64,000 nt of DNA from positions 1 through 64,000 of the forward strand of contig CALHWB010000039.1 of assembly GCA_938036835.1 (NCBI GenBank). Reading direction: 5' to 3'. Origin of the DNA: an uncultured Propionibacterium sp. (GTDB lineage: Bacteria > Actinomycetota > Actinomycetes > Propionibacteriales > Propionibacteriaceae). The notes beneath the pieces are model-generated. The model saw nothing but the letters and a program-made list of their open reading frames with translations. It was not told the origin of the DNA and searched no databases. A program made the translations under genes and the position numbers. This document shows, piece by piece, positions 44,595 to 52,269 of this stretch (its first letter is position 1; each line of letters starts with the position of its first letter).

Positions 44595-45749
44595 TTGGCG
44601 TTACTCGCCCTCGGTTTTGGGTTGCTTGATGTGCCATCAAGGCCCGAGAGTTGGGTTGCGTTGGTCCTGTTTGCTTTAGGAGCCGGAATCTGCGGAAGGC
44701 TTCTGCTACCCGGTGGCATGATGGTCCTGGCAGGATTGGTGGTTTTGGCCGTACTGCCGCCCTACGACGTGTCTGCTGCCGGGCTGGCTGTTTTTGTACC
44801 CATGTTCTCCGCCGTGCGCCATGCGGCGCGCTACACGATGGCCTGGGTATCGGCGCTTGGTGTACTCGGTTTCTACTCGCTGATCTATCACGGCTCCAGC
44901 GGCCACGGACTGTCTTTGCAGAGCGTGGCGGTCTTCCCCATGATGCTGGTGATCGTGGTCGGTGCCGGCATGATGATGCGCATCCACGCCGAGCAGTTGG
45001 CCGCCCAGCAACGGGCCGCCGAGGAACGACTCAACAAGCTCCGGTTGGATCTCGCCCGCGAACTGCACGACAACGCGGTGCACCTGATCACCCAGGCGGC
45101 GATGCGGGCCAACATCAACGCCTTGAAGCCCGACACCTCGCAGGCCAGCGCCGCCGAGTTCCGGACAATCGCCGGCAACTGCAACACCGCGGCCCACGAG
45201 TTGCGGTTGATGCTAGCCGGATTGCGAGACGAGTCAACCGCCTCCTCGCCCCCGGATGTCCACGATCCGAGAGGATTGGCGGCTGCCGTTGATGCCCAGG
45301 TCGATCGGCTGCTGGCGGTGGACTTCACGGTCAACCACAACGTGGATGTCACCACGCTGCACAGCCTGGGTTGCCGCACCCTCGCGGCGATCACCACCGA
45401 GGCGGTCAACAACATCATCAACCATGCCAAGCCGCGGGGGACCTGCGAGATCTCCATCACCCAGCACGGTCCCGAAATCGTCGCGCGTTACGTCAACGAA
45501 AAGAACGAGGGCCGGCGGCGATCCGGGCGGCGCAACGCCTTCGGCATCCGCGGCATCGAGGAGCGGGCGAATTCTGCCGGTGGCACGATGCTCATCGAGG
45601 ATAGCCGAAACAGCTGGCGCATGATCATCCGGATCCCAGCGGATGCCGCCCTGCCATCCCAGCCCATGCACGAGCCGATACCCCCCGTCCGGCGGAGCCG
45701 GCCCGAACCAACTGTCCAGCCCTCGCCCGCACTGTCGGTAGATCATTGA
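44595..45749 (+). CDS. Sensor histidine kinase (HisKA_3/NarX-DesK type)
   Basis: Membrane sensor of about 384 residues. Four or five helices occupy the first 130 residues without a large extracellular domain, so the signal is probably hydrophobic, within the membrane or a small peptide. The dimerisation motif LARELHDNAVHLITQAAM puts the phospho-His at about 158. The ATP-binding domain shows AITTEAVNNIINHAKPR and FGIRGIEERANSAGG. The start is uncertain: TTG 44595 lies after the hairpin, GTG 44631 is an alternative. The frame stays open upstream to 44364, but that part overlaps the peptide gene and hairpin and reads like shadow sequence. Confidence 0.85.
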   Translation: MALLALGFGLLDVPSRPESWVALVLFALGAGICGRLLLPGGMMVLAGLVVLAVLPPYDVSAAGLAVFVPMFSAVRHAARYTMAWVSALGVLGFYSLIYHGSSGHGLSLQSVAVFPMMLVIVVGAGMMMRIHAEQLAAQQRAAEERLNKLRLDLARELHDNAVHLITQAAMRANINALKPDTSQASAAEFRTIAGNCNTAAHELRLMLAGLRDESTASSPPDVHDPRGLAAAVDAQVDRLLAVDFTVNHNVDVTTLHSLGCRTLAAITTEAVNNIINHAKPRGTCEISITQHGPEIVARYVNEKNEGRRRSGRRNAFGIRGIEERANSAGGTMLIEDSRNSWRMIIRIPADAALPSQPMHEPIPPVRRSRPEPTVQPSPALSVDH

Positions 45750-46036
45750 GACAATAGGTCCCCCGCGGATCCGCCGTCTCAGCATCCTTACGGCTTCCGA
45801 CGCTTACGACTTCCGACGGCCCCTTCGGCACTTCACGAAATGCCCCAACGGCAGGACGGCCCTGCTCCCCCGGACCGCCCTTCAGGGAACTCTTCTGGTG
45901 GGACGCGAACGACTTGGGCTTAGACGCAAGGATCGAACGTTTGAGCAAAGCAAGACGGAGCAAACCATAGCCATGCCGGCCAATGCCCATGGCCGACTGG
46001 CACGCCCGCAAGGATCCGGCCCCTGGGACGGTTGAT

Positions 46037-46112
46037 TGGCGCACTCGGAGGGACTCGAACCCCCAACCTTCTGATCCGTAGTCAGATGCTCTATCCATTA
46101 AGCTACGAGTGC
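46037..46112 (-). tRNA. tRNA-Arg(ACG)
   Basis: Minus-strand cloverleaf: acceptor GCACTCG/CGAGTGC, G discriminator, encoded CCA (46037-46039). The anticodon arm TCTGA-CTACGGA-TCAGA gives anticodon ACG, the bacterial substrate of TadA, whose gene is at 36486-36944. The T-loop is GGTTCGAGTCC. Confidence 0.95.
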
Positions 46113-46256
46113 CGGATCCGCCATAGGCGCTTGCCTACTCTAGCGCATCGGCGAGCCACCGCCAAACTCGTCGGCTCCCGCGGAACGGCTGCCTACCGTG
46201 GCGGGTCCGATGGCGCTAGAACCCGCGCTCGACAGGCGTCCCGCCACACCATAGGG

Positions 46257-46346
46257 CGGAGGTGGCGGGATTTGAACCCGCGATGGGGTTGAGCCCCAAA
46301 CCCGCTTAGCAGGCGGGCGCCATAGACCGGACTAGGCGACACCTCC
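46257..46346 (-). tRNA. tRNA-Ser(GCT)
   Basis: Minus-strand class II tRNA: acceptor GGAGGTG/CACCTCC, G discriminator, CCA not encoded (CCC follows). The anticodon arm CCCGC-CTGCTAA-GCGGG gives GCT. A long variable arm (TTTGGGGCTCAACCCCA) is present. Confidence 0.95.
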
Positions 46347-46543
46347 AAGATCGTCCACCGGCGGCACCGGCAGGGACGTCCACCCCAGGCTAACGGCAAC
46401 CCGCACCCCAGCGCAAAGCAATACCCCCGATCCGGCGACGAATCCGCCATCGCCGCCAGATCGGGAACGCCCGCGGTTCCCGGACACACCCGCGCCAATC
46501 GCTCCACGAGCGACATGGCAACAAACCGCACCACCGATCTTCC
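46347..46543. other. Divergent intergenic region upstream of tRNA-Ser(GCT)
   Basis: About 200 bases between a minus-strand tRNA and the plus-strand LCP gene. No gene of normal size. An 18-codon frame (46515-46571, MATNRTTDLPLLYPNR) runs into the following terminator hairpin without a clear ribosome site. The region should hold the tRNA promoter on the minus strand, which I could not place with confidence. Confidence 0.3.
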
Positions 46544-46582
46544 CCTGCTATACCCCAATAGGATCGGGGTATAGCAGGTTTT
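46544..46582 (+). terminator. Intrinsic terminator with no assigned upstream gene
   Basis: Perfect 13-bp stem CCTGCTATACCCC (46544-46556) and GGGGTATAGCAGG (46566-46578), loop of nine bases, followed by TTTT. The T run points to termination of plus-strand transcription. The upstream neighbour is a minus-strand tRNA, so it terminates something not yet annotated, or acts as an attenuator in a long LCP leader. Confidence 0.65.
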
Positions 46583-46664
46583 ACCGGGCCGGTACCGCTC
46601 CGGCTCCATTACACTGACCCTGAGTCAACCCATAGGTGGACGCCAATCCATGGATCGATGCCTG

Positions 46665-46703
46665 CCGGGCAGCCGGCGCGTACGGTACACGCCGACTGCC
46701 CGG
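46665..46703. promoter_or_regulatory. 39-bp near-perfect palindrome upstream of the LCP gene
   Basis: The two 19-base arms around a single central base (46684) match at 17 of 19 positions; outer arms are CCGGGCAG and CTGCCCGG. The two mismatches would be G-T wobbles on the minus strand. It ends 39 bases before the LCP start, so an operator for a large or tetrameric regulator, or a leader hairpin, are both plausible. Confidence 0.5.
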
Positions 46704-46741
46704 ACCCGGGGTTGAGCTGTCAGAATCACCGGAGGTGGAAG

Positions 46742-48682
46742 TTGCCGCGGCCCGATGACTACCAGGACCGGATGCCGCCGCGTCCGCGTCGTGCTTTATC
46801 GGCATTCGAACCAGGCAGGGCACCGGCTCGCGGTCTTCCGCCGGAAGCCCGTTCATACTCGGATTCGCCGTACTACTACGACGGGCCGCCAAGAACCGCC
46901 ACACCCTCGGCCAGCCAGCAACGCATGGCCCAGCAGGCCCACAAAGAACGGGCCCATACCGACCCGCGCCGGACCTCGACGAGACGTGCAGATCGCGGTG
47001 CGCATGCCGCCGTCCCCCGCCGCGGCAGCGGGCAATCCGGCAGACAGCCGGGCCGGCCGCGCGACAACCGAGCCTTCCGCGGCGCAATGACCCGGACCGT
47101 CTTCGGCACCCTGCTTCCAGGCGCCGGCATGCTCGGCACCCGAAGACACTGGGTGGGGGTGGTCACTCTGGCGCTGCTGGTAGCGGGTTCCGGAGGCCTG
47201 TTCGCCATCGTCCGCACCAACCCGGCCGGAGTCGCCGGAATCGCATTGCAGGCCCGCTGGATGTTCGCCATCGCGATCGGGCTGGCGCTCGTGGCCATCG
47301 CTTGGATCGCCATCATCACGGGCACCTACCTGATAACTCGCCCCACAGACATCACCAAGGTTCAGCGCCGAATCGGCGCCGGACTGGTGTCTTTGCTGTC
47401 CTTCCTGGTCAGTGCACCCCTGGCGGTCGGTTCGGCCTACTCGCTGGAAACCGCCCTGCTGTCGGGCGGACTGTTCGGCGATGAGGGAGACAGCCAATCG
47501 CAGACCCGGCCCACCCTGGACACCAAGGATCCCTGGGCAGACAAGCCGCGGGTGAACATCCTGCTGCTGGGCGGCGACACCGGCGAGGGCCGCGATATCG
47601 AACTCGGCGTCCGCACCGACACCATGATGCTGGTTTCGATCGATACCGCCACCGGCAATTCGGTTATCGTCCAACTGCCGCGCAACCTGCAGCATCCGAT
47701 CTTCCCCGAGAACTCGCGGCTGGCCGAGGCCTTCCCATATGGCTTCAACAACGGGGGCGAATCCATGCTCAACGCGGTCTGGCAGGACGTCCCCAGCCTG
47801 CATCCCGAGCTGTTCAACAACACCGACTATCCCGGCGCGGACGCACTGAAGTGGGCCGTGGAAGGCATCACCGGGCAGCGAGTGGACTATTTCGTCCTGG
47901 TCAATATCGACGGCCTGGTGAACCTGGTGGACGCGATGGGTGGGGTGACGGTCAACGTCAACTTCCCGATCGCGATCAGCGGCAGCGACGAAAACGGCAA
48001 CTGCGGCGAAGGCGGCTGGATTCCGGACGGGCCCAACCGGCACCTGGACGGCTACCAGGCCATGTGGTACGCCCGCAGCCGCTGCAACACCCCGACCTAT
48101 GACTTCGGCCGCATGCAGCGTCAATCCTGCCTCGTGGATGCGGTCATCAAACAGGCCGATGCCGCCACCATGGTCACCCGCTACGAGGGCATCGCGCAGG
48201 CGGCCGCGCAAATGGTCTCCACCGACATCCCGCAGGAACACCTACCCGCGATCGTGGAATTGGCCAACCGCGTCCAGAAATCGCGCCAGATCAGCCGGCT
48301 ATCCTTCGATCCTTTCAACCTGCCCTGGTATTCGTCCGAATACCCCGATTTCGCGCAGATGCGGCAGGCGGTGTCGAACGCGATCGCGGCGAGCATCCCG
48401 GCTAGCAGCCCCAGCGGGCAGCCCAGCAGCATCCAGCAGCCGGCACCGCCCCCGGGCGAGACCAGCGAGGCCCCCACGACCGAGGCCCCGCCAAGCCAGC
48501 CGGGCAACGAACCGACCATGCCAAGCAACGCCGGGTCGGGCGAGTCGACGGCTGCCCCGCCAGCGGAGAACATCAGCGACACCTGCGCCTACCGGCAAGA
48601 ACAGTCCACCCTGCCCGTGCCCGACACGGTGCCCCGGTACACCCCGCCCGCCGCTACCGAGCCGAGCGGATCGCCCCGGTAG
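46742..48682 (+). CDS. LytR-CpsA-Psr (LCP) family wall-polymer ligase
   Basis: Protein of about 646 residues that probably attaches a glycopolymer to peptidoglycan. A long basic, Pro/Arg-rich cytoplasmic N-terminus is followed by three or four helices (about 120-240) and the extracytoplasmic LCP domain: NILLLGGDTGEGRDIELGVRTDTMMLVSID, then VIVQLPRNL in place of the common PRD, ISGSDENG and YARSRCNTPTYDFGRMQRQ, which supply the conserved Arg and Asp residues. A Pro/Ser/Thr-rich tail closes it. TTG 46742 is supported by GGAGGTG five bases upstream and by the unlikely sequence of the frame before it. Confidence 0.88.
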   Translation: MPRPDDYQDRMPPRPRRALSAFEPGRAPARGLPPEARSYSDSPYYYDGPPRTATPSASQQRMAQQAHKERAHTDPRRTSTRRADRGAHAAVPRRGSGQSGRQPGRPRDNRAFRGAMTRTVFGTLLPGAGMLGTRRHWVGVVTLALLVAGSGGLFAIVRTNPAGVAGIALQARWMFAIAIGLALVAIAWIAIITGTYLITRPTDITKVQRRIGAGLVSLLSFLVSAPLAVGSAYSLETALLSGGLFGDEGDSQSQTRPTLDTKDPWADKPRVNILLLGGDTGEGRDIELGVRTDTMMLVSIDTATGNSVIVQLPRNLQHPIFPENSRLAEAFPYGFNNGGESMLNAVWQDVPSLHPELFNNTDYPGADALKWAVEGITGQRVDYFVLVNIDGLVNLVDAMGGVTVNVNFPIAISGSDENGNCGEGGWIPDGPNRHLDGYQAMWYARSRCNTPTYDFGRMQRQSCLVDAVIKQADAATMVTRYEGIAQAAAQMVSTDIPQEHLPAIVELANRVQKSRQISRLSFDPFNLPWYSSEYPDFAQMRQAVSNAIAASIPASSPSGQPSSIQQPAPPPGETSEAPTTEAPPSQPGNEPTMPSNAGSGESTAAPPAENISDTCAYRQEQSTLPVPDTVPRYTPPAATEPSGSPR

Positions 48683-48745
48683 CCGCCGGCGACTCAACGG
48701 GGTGTGCTCCCGGGCCGGCAAGATACCGTCCGGGGACCGTCCCGC

Positions 48746-49228
48746 TCAGCGGGTGTCGCCCAGGGCCGGGGTCGGTTCGGGTGCCTCCAGCCGAGCCGCG
48801 ATGTCCGCGGTGATGGCGCGCATCCGGTCATCCAGCCGGCAGCCGGGCGCCTGGATGTAGGTGCGGTCCACGTGCCCCTGCGAGATGACCAGGCGGGTAC
48901 CGTCCGGGGTGCTAGCCACCTTGTCCACATCCAACCAGGCGCCACTTTTCTGATAGCCATGCCCGGATACCTCGAATCCCTCAGGCGACAGGGTGATGTG
49001 CGTCGTCCGGGAACTCACGAAGACCACCGCCGTGATGGTCAGGGCCACTCCGGCCACCGCCAGGGCTACGCCCAGCGCCACCAAGACGGAGTTCGCGTTC
49101 TGCACCCCAAAAAAAGCGCCCAGCGCGCCGAACAGCAGACAGCAGCCCGCAAGGACGAGCGCTCGCACGGGTGTCGTCGGACGCAACGCGTAATGGCTGG
49201 TGGCGGCGCTGTCAGGGGTTTCCGCCAT
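48746..49228 (-). CDS. PH-like two-helix membrane protein
   Basis: Protein of 160 residues: two hydrophobic helices (VRALVLAGCCLLFGALGAFFG and VLVALGVALAVAGVALTITAVVF) followed by a small beta domain, THITLSPEGFEVSGHGYQKSGAWLDVDKVASTPDGTRLVIS, resembling bacterial PH domains. ATG 49228 has AAGGAG seven bases upstream; the frame upstream runs into the tRNA gene. It converges with the LCP gene. Unknown function. Confidence 0.6.
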   Translation of the reverse strand: MAETPDSAATSHYALRPTTPVRALVLAGCCLLFGALGAFFGVQNANSVLVALGVALAVAGVALTITAVVFVSSRTTHITLSPEGFEVSGHGYQKSGAWLDVDKVASTPDGTRLVISQGHVDRTYIQAPGCRLDDRMRAITADIAARLEAPEPTPALGDTR

Positions 49229-49260
49229 GCTCAATCTCCTTCCACTGCGTCGGCGAAGGG

Positions 49261-49343
49261 CGGCGAGAGTGGGATTCGAACCCACGGAGCTTTCGCTCGG
49301 CCGCTTTCAAGGCGGCTGCACTAGTCCACTATGCGATCTCGCC
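49261..49343 (-). tRNA. tRNA-Ser(TGA)
   Basis: Minus-strand class II tRNA: acceptor GGCGAGA/TCTCGCC, G discriminator, CCA not encoded. The anticodon arm GCCGC-CTTGAAA-GCGGC gives TGA. A long variable arm with CGAGCGAAAGCTCCG is present. Confidence 0.95.
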
Positions 49344-49482
49344 CGTGGCACCACTAATGCTAGCCGACCGGCCCCCGGAGTCCGCCGACGCCGCCCCGGC
49401 AGGCGCGCCCCACCGGGCCCGGCATTCCGGTGAGCATGCCCCACGCATAATCCGGGCGTGGGCACCCTACCCGGCCCAACCG

Positions 49483-49571
49483 CCCATACCCACGCGCATG
49501 CGGGCGCGATGACCTAAACAACAAGGCCGAACAGCATAAGAATCCCATACCCACGCGCATGCGGGCGCGAT
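49483..49571. CRISPR. CRISPR-like element: two identical 28-bp repeats around a 33-bp spacer
   Basis: Bases 49483-49510 and 49544-49571 are identical over exactly 28 positions, with mismatches immediately outside, and enclose a distinct AT-richer 33-base spacer (49511-49543). Read on the minus strand the repeat begins ATCGCGCCCGCATGCG and ends with a GTGGGTATGGG, reminiscent of type I-E repeats, and 28/33 is the I-E geometry. No cas gene, leader or third repeat is seen; an imperfect hairpin (CCCACGC/GCGTGGG, 49440-49462) lies just upstream. It could be a relic array or a chance short duplication. The rest of 49344-49691 holds no gene. Confidence 0.35.
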
Positions 49572-49691
49572 ACACCGGTCCGGGCGGGCGGCTGCCGGCT
49601 AGCGCAGGCATCCCGCCCGCAGGCACGGACACCGGCAATCGAATACGCGCCGCAGACTGCGCTGGCCGCGTCCGGATGGCAGGCTGGCAGC

Positions 49692-50672
49692 ATGTACGCG
49701 ATCACCTTCGAAAGCCACGGCGGCCCCGAGCAACTGCGCTGGTCCGAGGTGCCTTCCCCGCAGGCGGGTCCGGGCGAAGTGCGCATTCGCACGGCGGGTG
49801 CCGGGGTGAACCGCGCCGATCTGCTCCAGCTAGCCGGCCACTATCCGCCCCCACCCGGGGCCTCCGGGCTACTCGGCCTGGAATGCTCCGGGGTTATCGA
49901 CCAGATCGGGCCGGGGGTTGCCGACTGGCGGCTAGGCGACCCGGTAGTAGCCCTGCTACCCGGTGGCGGCTACGCCGAATACGTGACGGTCGGCGGCGAT
50001 CAGGTGGCCCCGGCCCCACCGGCCATGGACCTGGTGAGTGCCGCCGGCGTGCTGGAGGTGGCCGCCACGGTGCTGGCCAACCTTGACCGGGCACAGTTGC
50101 AGGCCGGGGACCTGTGCCTGGTCCACGGCGGAGCGGGTGGCATCGGCAGTTTCGCGATCCAATACGCCCAGCGCCTGGGCGCCCGGGTGGCCACGACAGC
50201 GTCCGCGGGCAAGCTTGCGCACTGCCGTGCCCTGGGTGCCGAGATCGTCCTCGACTACCGAACCGACTGGCTGGCCGAACTCCTGACGGCCACCGGCGGC
50301 CGGGGGGCAGACGTGATCCTCGACATCATCGGGGCGAAGTATCTAGACGCCAACCTCACCGCCCTGGCCGAAGGTGGCCGCCTGGTGATCATCGGAATGC
50401 AGAAGGGCACCCGGGCAGAGTTGAACATCGCCAGGCTGCTCGCCAAGCAGGGCCTGATCATGGCAACCAGCCTGCGCAACCGGTCCGCAGCCGAGAAGGC
50501 ACGAATCGTGGCTCGCGTGGTCGAAGAGATCTGGCCGCGCTATGCCGATGGGTCCATCGAGCCCAGCCCGGAAACTCGCTTCCCGCTGCCCGAGGCCGCC
50601 CGCGCATTGACGGCGCTGGCCAGCGGGGAGGTCATCGGCAAGGTGGTCCTGGCCACGCCCGGGCACGCCTGA
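49692..50672 (+). CDS. NAD(P)H quinone oxidoreductase (zeta-crystallin/PIG3 type)
   Basis: Medium-chain reductase without catalytic zinc, 326 residues. The start MYAITFESHGGPEQLRWSEVPSP and GAGVNRADLLQLAGHYPPPPG are typical of the PIG3/QOR group. The nucleotide motif is LVHGGAGGIGSFAIQYAQRLGA near 145. The C-terminus has FPLPEAARALTALASGEVIGKVVL. It reduces quinones or electrophilic carbonyls using NADPH; the physiological substrate cannot be told. Transcribed alone, ahead of the argG promoter region. Confidence 0.9.
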   Translation: MYAITFESHGGPEQLRWSEVPSPQAGPGEVRIRTAGAGVNRADLLQLAGHYPPPPGASGLLGLECSGVIDQIGPGVADWRLGDPVVALLPGGGYAEYVTVGGDQVAPAPPAMDLVSAAGVLEVAATVLANLDRAQLQAGDLCLVHGGAGGIGSFAIQYAQRLGARVATTASAGKLAHCRALGAEIVLDYRTDWLAELLTATGGRGADVILDIIGAKYLDANLTALAEGGRLVIIGMQKGTRAELNIARLLAKQGLIMATSLRNRSAAEKARIVARVVEEIWPRYADGSIEPSPETRFPLPEAARALTALASGEVIGKVVLATPGHA

Positions 50673-50756
50673 CCGGACCGCTTGACCGGGCCGGCGTGGC
50701 CCGGTCGCCACACACCAGACCGGTCCGGCGTCCCCACCCAAGCCAGCCCACAATTG

Positions 50757-50841
50757 GCATAACTATGCGCGACTTCCAATAGGAAGGCCGCCCCACTCGC
50801 CCATTCACCGGTTTCACAGCGGCATAACTTTCAGTTAAGCT
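50757..50841 (+). promoter_or_regulatory. argG promoter with two small palindromes
   Basis: The -35 TTCACA (50813-50818) and -10 TAAGCT (50836-50841) are 17 bases apart and the GTG of argG begins seven bases after the -10 box. The spacer contains TAACT-TTC-AGTTA (50825-50837), overlapping the -10. A second palindrome, GCATA-AC-TATGC, lies at 50757-50768. The two share the GCATAACT core, so both could be sites for one repressor, with ArgR the obvious candidate. Confidence 0.55.
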
Positions 50842-50847
50842 GGGGTC

Positions 50848-52266
50848 GTGTCCAAGGTATTGACGAGTCTCCCGGTCGGTGAACGCGTTGGCATCGCCTT
50901 CTCTGGAGGACTCGACACCTCGGTGGCAGTGGCCTGGATGCGGGCGAGGGGAGCCGTGCCCTGCACCTACACCGCGAACATCGGCCAGTACGACGAGCCG
51001 GAAATCGATCGGGTACCCGGCCGGGCCATGCGATATGGCGCCGAGTTGTCCCGGCTGGTCGACTGCCGTGAATCGCTCGTGGAGCAGGGGATGGTCGCCT
51101 TGCAGTGCGGCGCCTTCCACATCAAAACCGCAGGCAAACCCTACTTCAACACCACACCGATCGGACGCGCGGTCACCGGCACCCTGCTGGTCCGCGCGAT
51201 GGCCGCCGACGGCGTCTCGATCTGGGGGGACGGCTCCACCTACAAAGGCAACGACATCGAACGCTTCTACCGGTACGGCCTGATGGCCAATCCCCGGTTG
51301 CGCATCTACAAGCCGTGGCTGGACACCGACTTCGTGACCGAACTGGGCGGCCGGGCCGAGATGAGCCAATGGCTAACCGAACACGGCCTGCCCTATCGCG
51401 ATGCGCAGGAGAAGGCCTATTCCACCGATGCCAACATCTGGGGTGCCACCCACGAGGCCAAGACCCTGGAAAACCTGGCGGTCTCGCTGGAGACCGTGGA
51501 ACCGATCATGGGAGTCAAGTTCTGGGATCCCGCCGTGACCATCGAACCGGAGGAGGTCACGCTCGGTTTCGAGCATGGCTATCCCGTCTCGATCAACGGC
51601 GAACGCTTCGCCAGCCGGATTGAGCTGGTGCTCAAGGCCAACGAGATCGGGGGCCGCCACGGGCTGGGCATGAGCGACCAGATAGAGAACCGCATCATCG
51701 AGGCCAAGAGCCGGGGTATCTACGAAGCGCCGGGCATGGCCCTGCTCCATATCGGCTACGAACGGTTGCTGAATGCGGTACACAACGAGGACACCCTGTC
51801 GAACTACCGCACCGAGGGGGTCCGCCTGGGCCGGCTGCTCTACGAGGGACGCTGGTTCGATCCGCAATCGATGATGATCCGCGAATCGCTGCAACGCTGG
51901 GTGGCCTCGGTGATCAGTGGGGAGGTGACCATCCGCCTGCGGCGCGGCGATGACTACACCATCCTCGACACCACCGGGGAAGGCTTCTCCTACCGGGCCG
52001 AACGCCTCAGCATGGAGCGGGTCGAGGATGCCGCCTTCGGCCCCATGGACCGGATAGGCCAGCTCACCATGCGCAACCTGGACATCGCCGACTCGCGGGC
52101 CAGACTGGAACAATACGTGCAACTAGGTCAGCTGACCGGCGGAGACACCCAGCAGTTGATCGGCGAACTGGAGCGTGGCGGCCATGCCGGGATCCCGGAT
52201 GCCCGGCCCTCGTCCGACGGCGAAGCGGCCCTAGACCGGGCGGCCATGGAATTCGGGGTGGACTGA
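50848..52266 (+). CDS. argG: Argininosuccinate synthase
   Basis: Joins citrulline and aspartate using ATP in arginine synthesis; 472 residues, the longer E. coli-like type rather than the ~400-residue type common in actinobacteria. The ATP loop is AFSGGLDTSVAVAWM near residue 18. Other segments are GAFHIKTAGKPYFNTTPIGRAVTGTLLVRAM, GDGSTYKGNDIERFYRYG and SMMIRESLQRWVASVISGEVTI. The GTG start is leaderless by position. It is followed after three bases by a sirtuin gene. No other arg genes lie in the window. Confidence 0.94.
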   Translation: MSKVLTSLPVGERVGIAFSGGLDTSVAVAWMRARGAVPCTYTANIGQYDEPEIDRVPGRAMRYGAELSRLVDCRESLVEQGMVALQCGAFHIKTAGKPYFNTTPIGRAVTGTLLVRAMAADGVSIWGDGSTYKGNDIERFYRYGLMANPRLRIYKPWLDTDFVTELGGRAEMSQWLTEHGLPYRDAQEKAYSTDANIWGATHEAKTLENLAVSLETVEPIMGVKFWDPAVTIEPEEVTLGFEHGYPVSINGERFASRIELVLKANEIGGRHGLGMSDQIENRIIEAKSRGIYEAPGMALLHIGYERLLNAVHNEDTLSNYRTEGVRLGRLLYEGRWFDPQSMMIRESLQRWVASVISGEVTIRLRRGDDYTILDTTGEGFSYRAERLSMERVEDAAFGPMDRIGQLTMRNLDIADSRARLEQYVQLGQLTGGDTQQLIGELERGGHAGIPDARPSSDGEAALDRAAMEFGVD

Positions 52267-52269
52267 GCC

